The notes: generated by a model from the letters alone, not told the origin. A stretch of 64,000 bases of DNA from Pseudanabaena sp. lw0831 (GCF_016584665.1 NZ_BBJB01000114.1:1-64000); one strand, 5' to 3'; counted from the stretch's first letter, positions 35,182-44,463 are shown. A program made the numbers and translations.

Positions 35182-36516
35182 ATGCCAGCGATCGTCGTTC
35201 CGCGTCGGTTAGATGTAGCTGTGACCGATCATGCTCTCAATGATCTAGCTACAAAAGCGTCTGTATCCACTGCGCCCACTCAACATATTCTCCCCAATGG
35301 GATCAAGATTATTGCCGAACAGGTTCCCGTTGATGCGGTCAACCTTAGTATTTGGGTTGATGTTGGCTCTGCTGTTGAGAGCGATGACATTAACGGTATG
35401 GCGCATTTCCTAGAACACATGGTTTTTAAAGGTAGCGAGCGCCTTGGTTTAGGAGAATTTGAACAGGCGATCGAGTCTCATGGTGGTAATACCAATGCGG
35501 CAACTAGTCAGGACTATACACATTTTTATATCAATGTTGCTCCCAAGGACTTTGCCAAGCTTGCGCCTTTGCAATTAGATATCGTGCTGAAGGCAAGTAT
35601 TCCCGATGAAGAGTTTCAGCGTGAACGGCATGTGGTGTTAGAAGAAATTCGTCGCAGTGAAGATAATCCCGATCGCCGTATTTATCGGCATATTTCCGAG
35701 TTGGTCTATGATCGGTTACCCTATCGTCGTGCGGTTCTTGGTCCCGTAGATGTGATTGAAAACGTCACTTCTGAGCAAATGCGATCGTTTCATCGCCAAT
35801 GGTATGCGCCACAAAATATGACGATCGCTGTGGTTGGCAATTTACCTGTCAGCGAGATGATCGGTGTGATTGCGGATTATTTTGAGCCGCAAAATGAAGA
35901 GAAGGCGATCGCCGATAAGCCTACACCAAAATCCTTTACACCAGAAAAGCCTTTTGAGTCTATTGTGCGGCGGGAAGTGACCGATCCTAGTCTTAAGCAA
36001 GCGCGACTGAGCATGAGTTGGCGCGTCTCCAGTTTGCGGGACTTATCGGAAACCTATCCCTTGAGTATTTTGGCGAATGTTCTCGGCAGTGGGCGTACTT
36101 CGCGGATGGTGCAGGATTTGCGAGAAAATCGACGCATTGTCGATCGCATTTCAGTGAGTAATTCGGCGATGCGTTGGCAAGGTACATTCCAAGTATTTGC
36201 CAAGTTGAACGTAGAAGATGTGGCGATCGTCGAGCAAGCAATTCGTGAACATATCCTCAAATTGCATGAAACGCCTGTCACTGATGAGGAACTAGCCAAA
36301 ATTCGTACTCAAGTCAGCAATCGTTTTATCTTTGGCAATGAATCACCGAAAGAACGCGCAGGAATTTATGGCTATTACGATCGCATTGTTGGTTCGCTAG
36401 AGCCAGCTTTAAACTATCCCGATCTCATGAAATCCATCACCAAAGAGGACATCCAAGCCGCTGTTCGCAAGTACCTCAATCCTGATGCTTACGGAATTTT
36501 GATTGTCAAACCCTAA
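35182..36516 (+). CDS. M16-family zinc metallopeptidase
   Basis: 444 aa from the ATG at 35182, with MPAIVVPRRL; a TTG further upstream lies in a hairpin. It has the inverted zinc site HFLEH (about residues 75-79) and the downstream glutamates in VVLEEIRR, so the catalytic half is intact, as are NGGNTNAATSQDYTHFY-like core features (GGNTNAATSQD). The C-terminal domain contains RTSRMVQDLRE. Related to mitochondrial processing peptidase and PqqL-type enzymes; many cyanobacteria have two adjacent M16 genes, here only one is seen. It has no signal peptide, so it is probably cytoplasmic. Confidence 0.9.
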   Translation: MPAIVVPRRLDVAVTDHALNDLATKASVSTAPTQHILPNGIKIIAEQVPVDAVNLSIWVDVGSAVESDDINGMAHFLEHMVFKGSERLGLGEFEQAIESHGGNTNAATSQDYTHFYINVAPKDFAKLAPLQLDIVLKASIPDEEFQRERHVVLEEIRRSEDNPDRRIYRHISELVYDRLPYRRAVLGPVDVIENVTSEQMRSFHRQWYAPQNMTIAVVGNLPVSEMIGVIADYFEPQNEEKAIADKPTPKSFTPEKPFESIVRREVTDPSLKQARLSMSWRVSSLRDLSETYPLSILANVLGSGRTSRMVQDLRENRRIVDRISVSNSAMRWQGTFQVFAKLNVEDVAIVEQAIREHILKLHETPVTDEELAKIRTQVSNRFIFGNESPKERAGIYGYYDRIVGSLEPALNYPDLMKSITKEDIQAAVRKYLNPDAYGILIVKP

Positions 36517-36540
36517 ATAGTAGTCGCTTTATTGAAATGC

Positions 36541-36593
36541 CACTCAAAATAACAATTTAGGAGATTTTTTCTCTGGAATTGTTATTCTGAGTG
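36541..36593. repeat. 17-bp inverted repeat upstream of rloA
   Basis: CACTCAAAATAACAATT (36541-36557) and its complement at 36577-36593, with one mismatch and a 19-base loop. It could be the M16 terminator or part of the rloA control region. Confidence 0.7.
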
Positions 36594-36641
36594 AGAATAT
36601 AAATTATACTCAACTCAAATTTTAAATTGACTGATTAAAAA

Positions 36642-38057
36642 ATGCTAATTCAATTCACCATACAAAACTTTTTGTCCTTCAGAGATGAAGTGACTTTTAG
36701 TATGGTGGCAGTTAATAACGATAATCAGCATAGTGATCACCTTGCTCCAAATGAAGCAGGAGAAGGTCGTTCTGTATTGCCAGTTGCAGCTATTTATGGA
36801 GCTAATGCCGCAGGTAAGTCAAATCTCATTAAAGCTATGAGTTTTGTGAAAACTTTAGTTGTCAAAGGCACTCGAACAAATCAATCTATTTCCTTATCTA
36901 CATTTAAGTTGGGTAATTATGATAAAGAAGCTAGTAAATTCGAGTTTATCTTTACTCATCAAGGTTCTCAATACTCCTATGGATTTAGATTAAATAAAGA
37001 ACAAATTATTGAAGAATGGCTTCACGGTATTCCCAAAGGCAAAAAAAAAGAGGTAATGTATTTTGAAAGAGTTACGTCTACTTCTTCAAAAAAAGAAACA
37101 ATCGTTGAGTTCGGTACAATACTTAAGGGAAGAAGTCCAACTAAAGGTAAAGATTCAAACCGACATCTTAATTTAAAATTTATCGCCACAGGGACAAGAC
37201 CAAATCAACTTTTTTTAACAGAAGCGATTGATCGCAGGATTGAGATTTTGATGCCAGTTTTTAACTGGTTTAAAAACGTACTCATGGTTGTATCTGCTGA
37301 ATCAAATTTTAGAAATTTAGAGGTTGGAGTGGCGGTAGATGATTCCTTTACAGATTTTCTGAGCAAGTTTCTTACTTTTGCAGGAACAGGTATTGAAGCA
37401 ATATCAACGGATATGGTTGAATTAGATTTCGATAATCATTTTCCCACCATGCCCAAAGGCTTTAGGGATAGTATTCTTGAAGAGCTAGAAGAAAATTCAG
37501 TCACAACAGTTGGGAATTCTCAAGGTGGGCGTTTTCTGTTGTTTAAAGACAAGAACGGTCAAGTTAATTTAACTCAACTGAAAACTAGTCATCGTCATGA
37601 AAATGGCGATTTGATTGATTTTTCTATGGATGAAGAATCAGAAGGTACACAACGCCTAATTAATTTGATTCCATCTCTTTATATTTTAGGAAAGGATGCA
37701 GAAAAAGTTGTATTTATTGATGAATTGGATAGACGATTGCACCCTCTTTTGTCAAGACGCTTTGTAGAATCTGCAATAAATTGTAGATCTAAGGGAAATC
37801 AACTTATTTTTACAACGCATGATACCAATTTGTTGGATTTAGACCTATTGAGACGTGATGAGATATGGTTTGTTGAAAAAAATAAAAATGGTATATCTGA
37901 TTGCTACTCGTTAGCCGAATTTAAGATTAGGCCCGATCTTAAGATTGAAAAAGGTTACTTGAATGCTCGTTTTGGAGCTATTCCTTTTTTTGGAAACCCA
38001 AAAGACTTGGGGTGGTTTGAATGTGAAGATTCTCTATCTAGCAAGGCAAATCAATAA
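36642..38057 (+). CDS. RloA-like AAA ATPase (AbiL-type defence)
   Basis: 471-aa ABC/SMC-type ATPase. It begins with IQNFLSFRDEVTFSM as OLD/RloA proteins do; Walker A GANAAGKS (53-60), signature-like SEGTQRL (333-339), Walker B VVFIDELD (356-363) and the H-loop TTHD (391-394) are present. RloA and RloB together match the AbiLi/AbiLii abortive infection pair of Lactococcus. The gene has lower HIP1 content and more A/T than its neighbours, which fits acquisition by transfer. rloB follows after 5 bp. Confidence 0.88.
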   Translation: MLIQFTIQNFLSFRDEVTFSMVAVNNDNQHSDHLAPNEAGEGRSVLPVAAIYGANAAGKSNLIKAMSFVKTLVVKGTRTNQSISLSTFKLGNYDKEASKFEFIFTHQGSQYSYGFRLNKEQIIEEWLHGIPKGKKKEVMYFERVTSTSSKKETIVEFGTILKGRSPTKGKDSNRHLNLKFIATGTRPNQLFLTEAIDRRIEILMPVFNWFKNVLMVVSAESNFRNLEVGVAVDDSFTDFLSKFLTFAGTGIEAISTDMVELDFDNHFPTMPKGFRDSILEELEENSVTTVGNSQGGRFLLFKDKNGQVNLTQLKTSHRHENGDLIDFSMDEESEGTQRLINLIPSLYILGKDAEKVVFIDELDRRLHPLLSRRFVESAINCRSKGNQLIFTTHDTNLLDLDLLRRDEIWFVEKNKNGISDCYSLAEFKIRPDLKIEKGYLNARFGAIPFFGNPKDLGWFECEDSLSSKANQ

Positions 38058-38062
38058 GAGAA

Positions 38063-38671
38063 ATGAGAAAGATAAACCGCACTAAGCTTTTAGATCGTAA
38101 ACATGATCGCAGAAGTGCAAAACTATTTGTCATAGCGACTGAAGGTAAAGATACTGAAAAACAATATTTTGAAATGTTCGGTAATCGCAAGGTGAAGGTG
38201 GAAATATTAGCTACTGGAGATGATGATAAATCTGCCCCCGAATATGTCCTAGAGCGTCTGGATAAATTCAAGGATTTATATGGCTTTAGTGAAGATGATG
38301 AGTTATGGCTGGTGCTTGATGTAGATCGCTGGGTAAAAAAGGATCAATTAATTTCCGTCTGCCCTCAAGCTAGGCAAAAAGGATATCAATTAGCTATTAG
38401 TAATCCATGCTTTGAAATTTGGCTATGCTTACACTTTGGAGATTTATTCCCTGAAGATAGGACTTGCAGACATTTTGAAATAAGACTTAGAAATATTTTA
38501 GGAAGTTACAATAAGAGTAATTTGGATGTCTTTGCATACAAACCCAATGTCAAAGATGCGATTGAGAGATCGCGAAGTCTTGACTTAAAACTAAATGAAT
38601 ACTGGACTTCACAATTAGGTACTCGTGTTTACAAATTGGTTGAGAGTATCTTGCAAAGCCTCAATGATTAG
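38063..38671 (+). CDS. RloB-like protein (AbiL-type defence)
   Basis: 202-aa RloB family protein. After a basic start the Toprim-like core shows IATEGKDTEKQYF (Glu27) and LVLDVDRW (Asp86, Asp88), then the conserved SNPCFEIWLCLHF and a C-terminal KPNVKDAIERS. The Toprim acidic residues suggest metal-dependent nuclease or similar activity (inference). The start is 5 bp after rloA, with GAGAA in between, so both belong to one operon. In phage defence RloB is taken as the effector partner of the ATPase. Confidence 0.88.
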   Translation: MRKINRTKLLDRKHDRRSAKLFVIATEGKDTEKQYFEMFGNRKVKVEILATGDDDKSAPEYVLERLDKFKDLYGFSEDDELWLVLDVDRWVKKDQLISVCPQARQKGYQLAISNPCFEIWLCLHFGDLFPEDRTCRHFEIRLRNILGSYNKSNLDVFAYKPNVKDAIERSRSLDLKLNEYWTSQLGTRVYKLVESILQSLND

Positions 38672-38775
38672 TTACAGAACGGTTAGAACCCTTGCAATGT
38701 AGGAGCGCTAGTCTTATTTAGTAAAGCGATCGCCAATATGCCAAAATTAGAACACCTAAAGATATTGATTTAGCC

Positions 38776-40776
38776 ATGCAGCAGTTACTTTACATCGAAA
38801 TCCCTACACCTCAAGTTGAAGCCGTCAAAACATGGCTCCAGTCTGAGTACCAGCCGCCTTTCGGTAAAAAATCTGTTGCTAAGCATGGCTTTATTCTCGA
38901 TCGCCAAAATCGCTCAGGTGCGATCGCGCAATTATCAGTATTTCTCTGGACATTGCAACGTACCACTTACTTAAAAGTGTTTCGCTGGTCGGATGAGGTG
39001 ATGGATGGCGAAAAAGATTTTCTCGATCATTTGACTAAGGCTGCTCGGCAAGCATTTCCTTACGAATTTAAACAGCCGCCAGCGATCGCAGCTAATCAAT
39101 CGATTTTTGAAGCATTAGCCGCAGAATATCCGCTGACGGTCAAATTCTTTCAGCGTATTCCCAATGGAGAATATGACCTCAATCGCGTCTATTGGTGGGA
39201 GAAACGCTGGCGTGAAAGTGTGAAATCACCTGAAACCCCGAAGAACGTGATCTTTACAGAAGCAAATTCTCCAAAGCAAGATTTGCAATACGATATTGTT
39301 TATTTGGGAGGGGCATTGGGGGCAATCCATGCCGCAATGCTGGCGAAATTGGGATATCGAGTTTGTCTAGTGGAACGGATTCCCTTTGGACGCATGAATC
39401 GTGAATGGAATATTTCCCGTACCGAATTTCAAAATCTGATTAACTTTGGGCTATTCACTAAAGAAGAATTTGAAAGCATGATCACGGCTGAGTATGTCGA
39501 TGGATTTAATAAATTTTTTGATAGTAACAATCCACCGCATCTCAAAGCTAAAGTTTTACATACGCCAACAGTGCTGAATATTGCGATCGATACTAATAGT
39601 TTATTAGAGATCTGTAGCAAGAAATTACATCAGTATGGAGCAGTGATTTGCGATCGCACTGAGTTCCAAAAAGTAGTTATCAGCGATAGTGGCGCAACTA
39701 TTTTTGCGAAAAATCTAGAAACGAGTGCAGAAGTAATTCTTAATTCTCGGTTAGTAATTGACGCGATGGGATCGGCTTCAGCGATCGCTCAACAGCTTAA
39801 TGCTGGACAAGCCTTTGATAGCGTCTGTCCCACTGTGGGTGCAGTTCTCGAAGGTATTGATAAGCATGTATGGGATTCCCAATATGGCGATGTTCTCTTT
39901 AGTCATGGCGATATCTCACGGGGACGACAGTTAATTTGGGAACTCTTTCCTGCGGAAAAGGATGAACTCACGATTTATCTATTCCATTATCATCAAGTGC
40001 ATCCTGAGAATGCAGGATCATTGCTAGAGATGTATGAGGATTTCTTCACAATTCTGCCTGAATATCGACGTTGTGATATGGAAAAATTGGTGTGGAAGAA
40101 GGCAACTTTCGGTTATATCACAGGACATTACAGCCTCAATGAGGATTCTAAAAAATGTGCCTTCGATCGGATTTTAGCGATCGGTGATGCGGCCTCATTG
40201 CAATCGCCACTTGTATTTACTGGTTTTGGTTCTCTTGTCCGCAACTTGCCTCGTTTGGCAACTTTATTAGATACTGCGCTAAAGCATGATTTACTCAATG
40301 CGGACGATCTCAATCAAATCAATGCCTATCAGAGTAATATTGCCGTCACATGGTTATTCTCTAAGGGGATGATGGTTCCGACGGGAATGCATTTGCCGCC
40401 TGAGCGGGTTAACTCGATGCTGAATACTTTCTTTGGGTTACTAGCTGATGAGCCACAACCAGTTAGCGATCGCTTTATTAAAGATCGCCTCAATTGGTTG
40501 ATGTTTAACCGTCTCGCGCTCATTGCCGCGTTTAAAAATCCGAAACTGATTCTCTGGATTTTGCAAATGGCTGGTACGAAAGATTTATTGAAATGGCTGT
40601 CTAGTTATGGAGCCTTTACCCGCAGTTCCCTAGCCAATGCTTTATTAGGTGGATGGCTGCCTCAGCTCATGCGAAGTTGTCAGACTTGGCTAGAACCGAA
40701 GAATCCTCGTTTGTGGCTACGCTTATTAAGTTGGAGTTATGCGCTCAATTACTCTGTTGGTAAGCCAGTAGATTAA
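38776..40776 (+). CDS. FAD-dependent oxidoreductase, CruA/CruP lycopene cyclase-like
   Basis: 666 aa. The dinucleotide-binding segment IVYLGGALGAIHAAMLAKLGY begins near residue 175 (first Gly-rich motif G-x-A-L-G-A), followed by the segment RMNREWNISRTEFQNLI, which resembles the characteristic region of CruA and CruP lycopene cyclases; ILAIGDAASLQSP is the second FAD motif. The first 170 residues are a cyanobacterial extension of unknown function. CruA makes beta- or gamma-carotene, while CruP is thought to limit oxidative damage; I cannot tell which one this is. No other carotenoid gene is adjacent. Confidence 0.72.
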   Translation: MQQLLYIEIPTPQVEAVKTWLQSEYQPPFGKKSVAKHGFILDRQNRSGAIAQLSVFLWTLQRTTYLKVFRWSDEVMDGEKDFLDHLTKAARQAFPYEFKQPPAIAANQSIFEALAAEYPLTVKFFQRIPNGEYDLNRVYWWEKRWRESVKSPETPKNVIFTEANSPKQDLQYDIVYLGGALGAIHAAMLAKLGYRVCLVERIPFGRMNREWNISRTEFQNLINFGLFTKEEFESMITAEYVDGFNKFFDSNNPPHLKAKVLHTPTVLNIAIDTNSLLEICSKKLHQYGAVICDRTEFQKVVISDSGATIFAKNLETSAEVILNSRLVIDAMGSASAIAQQLNAGQAFDSVCPTVGAVLEGIDKHVWDSQYGDVLFSHGDISRGRQLIWELFPAEKDELTIYLFHYHQVHPENAGSLLEMYEDFFTILPEYRRCDMEKLVWKKATFGYITGHYSLNEDSKKCAFDRILAIGDAASLQSPLVFTGFGSLVRNLPRLATLLDTALKHDLLNADDLNQINAYQSNIAVTWLFSKGMMVPTGMHLPPERVNSMLNTFFGLLADEPQPVSDRFIKDRLNWLMFNRLALIAAFKNPKLILWILQMAGTKDLLKWLSSYGAFTRSSLANALLGGWLPQLMRSCQTWLEPKNPRLWLRLLSWSYALNYSVGKPVD

Positions 40777-40788
40777 AATCAAACATAA

Positions 40789-40813
40789 AGAGGCGGTGCT
40801 TTGAGCCGCCTCT
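40789..40813. terminator. Hairpin after the CruA/CruP-like gene
   Basis: AGAGGCGG and CCGCCTCT with loop TGCTTTGAG, 12 bp after the stop codon. Confidence 0.75.
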
Positions 40814-40909
40814 CATGTTTTGGGTTGTTTTTTCAAAGATTGCAATAATGCTTAGCTTTTAAGAGAAACATTTATGTCATAGTTTTTTAATTACGTGAGG
40901 TAAGCAACT

Positions 40910-41776
40910 ATGAGCGGTCGCATCTTAGGGACAACTAAAATTATAGGGGTGATGGGTTTTCCTGTTAGTCATAGTCTTTCACCTGTGATGCATAACGCCG
41001 CGATCGCAGCAATGGGAATGGACTATGTGTATGTATCATTGCCGATCCCTGTGGAGCAGTTACCTACAGCGATCGCAGGTTTAAAAGCAATTCAATCAGT
41101 CCAAGGCTTTAACCTAACTATCCCCCATAAAGTTGATGTGATGCCTTTGCTTGATGAAGTCTTGCCGATCGCTAAAGCTGTTGGTGCTGTCAATACTGTT
41201 AAGCGGGTTGGAGATCGCTGGGTTGGAACAAATACCGATGTGGCAGGCTTTTTAAATCCACTCAAGCAACTTAACTGTGATTGGGAAAATATGCCCGCCT
41301 TGATCCTTGGCAGTGGTGGTGCGGCAAAGGCAGTAGTTGCAGCTTGCTTAGAGTTGGGCTGTTCTGTAATTCATGTTGTGGGACGAGATCCCAAAAAGAT
41401 GAAAAAATTTCACGGGGCAATGACTATCCAACTGCATGATTACAATCTGCGGGTACATCCTTGGACATCAATACCACATTTGCTTGAAGTTGCAGGAATT
41501 GTAATTAATGCTACGCCGATCGGGATGGCAAGCGATCCAAATACACCTATTTCTGAAGCGGAAATGAATTTATTGCCCGATCATGCGATCGCCTATGACC
41601 TGATTTATACGCCACGCCCCACTAAGTTTTTGCAAATCGCCGCAGCCAGAGGGCTGAAAGCGATCGATGGTTTGGAGATGTTAATTAATCAGGGCGCGAT
41701 CGGGCTGGAGTTTTGGTTAGATCAACCCGTTCCGATTGAGATCATGCGCCAAGCATTGCTTCAGCATTTGGCATAA
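40910..41776 (+). CDS. aroE: Shikimate dehydrogenase
   Basis: AroE reduces 3-dehydroshikimate to shikimate with NADPH in aromatic amino acid synthesis. 288 aa. Substrate motif GFPVSHSLSPVMHNAA, catalytic Lys and Asp in NLTIPHK and GTNTDVAGF, NADP loop GSGGAAKAV, and NATPIGM are all present. ATG with GAGGT 10 bases upstream. The gene stands alone between hairpins. Confidence 0.97.
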   Translation: MSGRILGTTKIIGVMGFPVSHSLSPVMHNAAIAAMGMDYVYVSLPIPVEQLPTAIAGLKAIQSVQGFNLTIPHKVDVMPLLDEVLPIAKAVGAVNTVKRVGDRWVGTNTDVAGFLNPLKQLNCDWENMPALILGSGGAAKAVVAACLELGCSVIHVVGRDPKKMKKFHGAMTIQLHDYNLRVHPWTSIPHLLEVAGIVINATPIGMASDPNTPISEAEMNLLPDHAIAYDLIYTPRPTKFLQIAAARGLKAIDGLEMLINQGAIGLEFWLDQPVPIEIMRQALLQHLA

Positions 41777-41779
41777 TCC

Positions 41780-41814
41780 TAAAACACAAAACTGCGTAGC
41801 CGTTTTGTGTTTTA
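41780..41814. terminator. aroE terminator hairpin
   Basis: TAAAACACAAAAC (41780-41792) and complement (41802-41814), loop TGCGTAGCC, just after the aroE stop codon. Confidence 0.85.
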
Positions 41815-41925
41815 ACGCATGTATCAGTTGAACAAGGATCATTCCGATCTTTCAATAGGATATTTAAAGAGGGTTTGGTCTCCAAGCCCAAGTCTCTGCA
41901 CCACGCAACATCAGTTTTAAAACCA

Positions 41926-42297
41926 TTAGTCGCTTTCTACATTAGCTTGCATGACAGTCAAGTAAGCATCTAACTCCTCGGTATTCACAAATACTTCAGA
42001 AAGCGGCACGGCTTTAACAATATCAAATACTTTTTTCACTTGAGGCGTAAGATTAGTAAAAAACACCTTGCCTTCCTTTGATTTCATCGTTTTTCTTGCC
42101 TTGGCAAAGACTCTTAATCCTGCACTGGAGACAAAGCTCAAGTTCTGGAGATCGAAAATGATCGTCTGGATATCTTGATTCAGGTTGGACTGAAGAGATT
42201 TCTCCAAATCAGAAGCAGTCAATGTATCAAGCTGTCCGTCCAAACTTAAGCACAAGGTGTCAGGATTAGAATTGTCAGTGAGGATCTGCAGAGCCAT
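41926..42297 (-). CDS. STAS-domain protein (anti-sigma antagonist type)
   Basis: 123 aa from MALQIL at 42297. A single STAS domain with the switch loop FVSSAGLRV, in which the serine usually phosphorylated is kept, unlike the two other STAS proteins in this window. VKKVFDIVKAVPLSEVF is the typical C-terminal helix. Cytoplasmic; probably acts in a partner switch with an RsbW-type kinase, but no kinase gene is next to it. The start has only a weak ribosome site. Confidence 0.88.
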   Translation of the reverse strand: MALQILTDNSNPDTLCLSLDGQLDTLTASDLEKSLQSNLNQDIQTIIFDLQNLSFVSSAGLRVFAKARKTMKSKEGKVFFTNLTPQVKKVFDIVKAVPLSEVFVNTEELDAYLTVMQANVESD

Positions 42298-42339
42298 AAA
42301 TTTTATCTTGAAATCAAGGTAGTTGTAGTTTAATACCAA

Positions 42340-42643
42340 TTTTCAAAAGTATCGTCACACTTTTAAAAGTTGCCTCTGCCCAGTTTTTACATAATTTAAT
42401 ATTCTTGGGCTATGCAAAAATCTGGTTTGGCAGTTGTAGTTTTACAAGTCACCTCCATAGGTGGCAAGAACCTTGAAAACCGCATTATTACGTTGACCTC
42501 TGGAGGTCGCTCTCTCCATAAGGGTTTCGGCTTTTATAGTTGTAGTCTTATTACGAATTTAGCAAGCTTATTGACTATGTAAAAGACCTATGGAGATCGA
42601 CCCTATTGAAAGCTTCACTTGGCAAGGCTCAAAAATGTGAAGC
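42340..42643. other. Possible CRISPR leader region
   Basis: No gene. Small palindromic or related motifs are spread over 150 bp: CACCTCCATAGGTGG (42450-42464), GACCTCTGGAGGTC (42495-42508), CTCTCCATAAGG and GACCTATGGAGATC (near 42585-42598). GTTGTAGT occurs twice. This may be the leader of the array that starts at 42644, but I cannot prove it. Confidence 0.4.
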
Positions 42644-42821
42644 CTTTCACGCCTAACACCCCGCAAGGGGACGAAAACAGTCCGCAGCTGCAAGCAGCCG
42701 AAGCCGAAGCCGCTTTCACGCCTAACACCCCGCAAGGGGACGGAAACCTTTATTATCTTTGATTCGATTAGTTGGTTTTTTCTCAGCTTTCACGCCTAAC
42801 ACCCCGCAAGGGGACGGAAAC
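42644..42821 (+). CRISPR. Mini CRISPR array, 3 repeats and 2 spacers, no cas genes
   Basis: 35-bp repeats at 42644-42678, 42713-42747 and 42787-42821. They begin CTTTCACGCC, contain the stem CCCCGCAAGGGG and end GGACGGAAAC; the first repeat has one change (ACGAAAAC). Spacers are 34 bp (42679-42712, GC-rich with GCCGAAGCCGAAGCC) and 39 bp (42748-42786, AT-rich). The repeat type resembles those of cyanobacterial I-D/III arrays. No cas gene is in the window. Confidence 0.93.
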
Positions 42822-42835
42822 GGGAGAGAAAGGTC

Positions 42836-42946
42836 GAAGAATGAAGATCGAAGAGGGAAGGAAAGGCGAAAAAATAAAGAAATTTTATGTTTCTGCAATC
42901 ATATACAATTAAACTCTTAATTTTCATTCTTCGATCTTCATTCTTC
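42836..42946. repeat. 19-bp inverted repeat in a purine/pyrimidine tract
   Basis: GAAGAATGAAGATCGAAGA (42836-42854) and its exact complement (42928-42946), 73 bp apart. The tract to about 43005 continues as polypyrimidine with degenerate copies of TCTTCGATCTTC and TCTTCCGACTT. Confidence 0.8.
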
Positions 42947-43007
42947 CGCCTTCTTTCAATTCCTTCTTCGATCTTCCGACTTTAAATCCCCCCTCTTCCG
43001 ACTTCTT

Positions 43008-44366
43008 TCATTCCCCTGCATATGGATGTAAAACTACGGCTTTGAGAATGCGATCGCCTTTCCAAAGTGGTAAGGAGAGCCATAATTTACCTTCATTAAT
43101 CCATTGTTGGCGCAGGGCAGCACTACTAAGGTTCGGATCGTTAGATTTGAGGCAAATAATATTTAAAGTTGGTTCGCATACCAGTTCTAATTCGGTCGAA
43201 TCATCAACCCATTGACGCAGATGATCGGATAGATCGAGCGATCGCTCAACTAGATAACGACAACCCGAAATTCCCAATGCTTTCAGTGCCATCCATAATT
43301 TGAGACTATCAGTCCGTCTTGTGCCCTGCAAATTGAGATTCCCAAAGTTCAGCGTTCGATCATCCATATAAGGAAGCTCTCCATCAAAGCCATCAACCAG
43401 ATGTTGCTTATTTTTAACAATCAACATCGCACAGGTTCGCGCCACCCATAGCCACTTTTGCGGATTAAACGTCATGGAGTCAGCGAGTTCGCAACCTTGA
43501 AATAGGGGTTGCAGTTTTGGGGTGAAAATACCTGCTCCACCATAGGCTGCATCAATATGAAACCAACAATCATAACGTTTAGCAATTTCTCCCACTGACT
43601 GAATCGGATCAATTGCCCCTGTTACCGTTGTGCCTGCGATCGCTGCCACAAAAAAAGGTTGTTTTCCTTCTTGAATAGATTTTTGAATAGCAGCTTCTAA
43701 TTCTTCTAAAATAATTTCGCCGCGATAGTTAGTTGGCACTCGCACTAAGTTCTCTTTGCCAATGCCGATCACATTCATTGCCTTCTCAAAGGAAGTATGC
43801 GCGGCATCAGAGACAAAAGCCACTAAGTTATTAGAATTACCCAAAGATTTGCTCTGTGGTAGTTTCCAGTTTCGCGCTAATAATAGTCCCGAAATATTGG
43901 CAAGGCTACCACCAGCAGTAAGTGTGCCAAAACAATCAGTTCCCATTCCAAAAAGATTGCCAAACCATTGCATCAATTGTGCTTCCATTTCCGTAAACAC
44001 GGGAGCAAGTTCATAACTCAGCATGTTGTTGTTAATTGCTGAAACTAGAGCATCTGCCCAGATTGTAATCGCAGTAGGAACGCTGTCCATATGACCCATA
44101 TAGCGAGGATTCTGGAAGTTAACAGTACGTGGCAAAATCTGCGATTGCACTTCTGACAACAATTCTGAAAGCTCTTGCCCTTGATCGGGAATAAGAATAT
44201 CAAAAGCAGATTCATCTTTTACAAATGGCTGATTTTGAGTGTCCAAAACTGAATCCACGATCAGATCGACGAAGGCATATCCCAACTTACGGATGTCTTC
44301 GAGATTAGAGCGATCGGGATTAAGAAAGTGTGAATCAAGGGAGAATTTTCTTGAAGAATCGGGCAT
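43008..44366 (-). CDS. PLP-dependent group II amino acid decarboxylase family protein
   Basis: 452-aa cytoplasmic enzyme of the aromatic-amino-acid/glutamate decarboxylase family. HMDSVPTAI and the active-site start NPRYMGHMD, TAGGSLAN (cofactor phosphate), SDAAHTSFEKA (ring-stacking His), HIDAAYGG, and the Schiff-base lysine in FNPQKWLWV are visible. Substrate could be tyrosine, aspartate, glutamate or another amino acid; this cannot be read from motifs alone. It stands alone on the minus strand next to the CRISPR array. Confidence 0.88.
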   Translation of the reverse strand: MPDSSRKFSLDSHFLNPDRSNLEDIRKLGYAFVDLIVDSVLDTQNQPFVKDESAFDILIPDQGQELSELLSEVQSQILPRTVNFQNPRYMGHMDSVPTAITIWADALVSAINNNMLSYELAPVFTEMEAQLMQWFGNLFGMGTDCFGTLTAGGSLANISGLLLARNWKLPQSKSLGNSNNLVAFVSDAAHTSFEKAMNVIGIGKENLVRVPTNYRGEIILEELEAAIQKSIQEGKQPFFVAAIAGTTVTGAIDPIQSVGEIAKRYDCWFHIDAAYGGAGIFTPKLQPLFQGCELADSMTFNPQKWLWVARTCAMLIVKNKQHLVDGFDGELPYMDDRTLNFGNLNLQGTRRTDSLKLWMALKALGISGCRYLVERSLDLSDHLRQWVDDSTELELVCEPTLNIICLKSNDPNLSSAALRQQWINEGKLWLSLPLWKGDRILKAVVLHPYAGE

Positions 44367-44402
44367 TGTCGCTTTTTTAATAAATAATATCCAATAAAAA
44401 TC

Positions 44403-44459
44403 AGAAATTCAAAAACTGTGGCTCACGCGCAGCGTGCGACACAGTTTTTGGGAATTCTA
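44403..44459. repeat. Degenerate palindrome upstream of the decarboxylase gene
   Basis: AAAAACTGTG and CACAGTTTTT arms, then three mismatched pairs, and CACGC-GCA-GCGTG at the tip. It resembles the other triloop palindromes but has lost perfect pairing in the middle. Confidence 0.75.
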
Positions 44460-44463
44460 ATTT

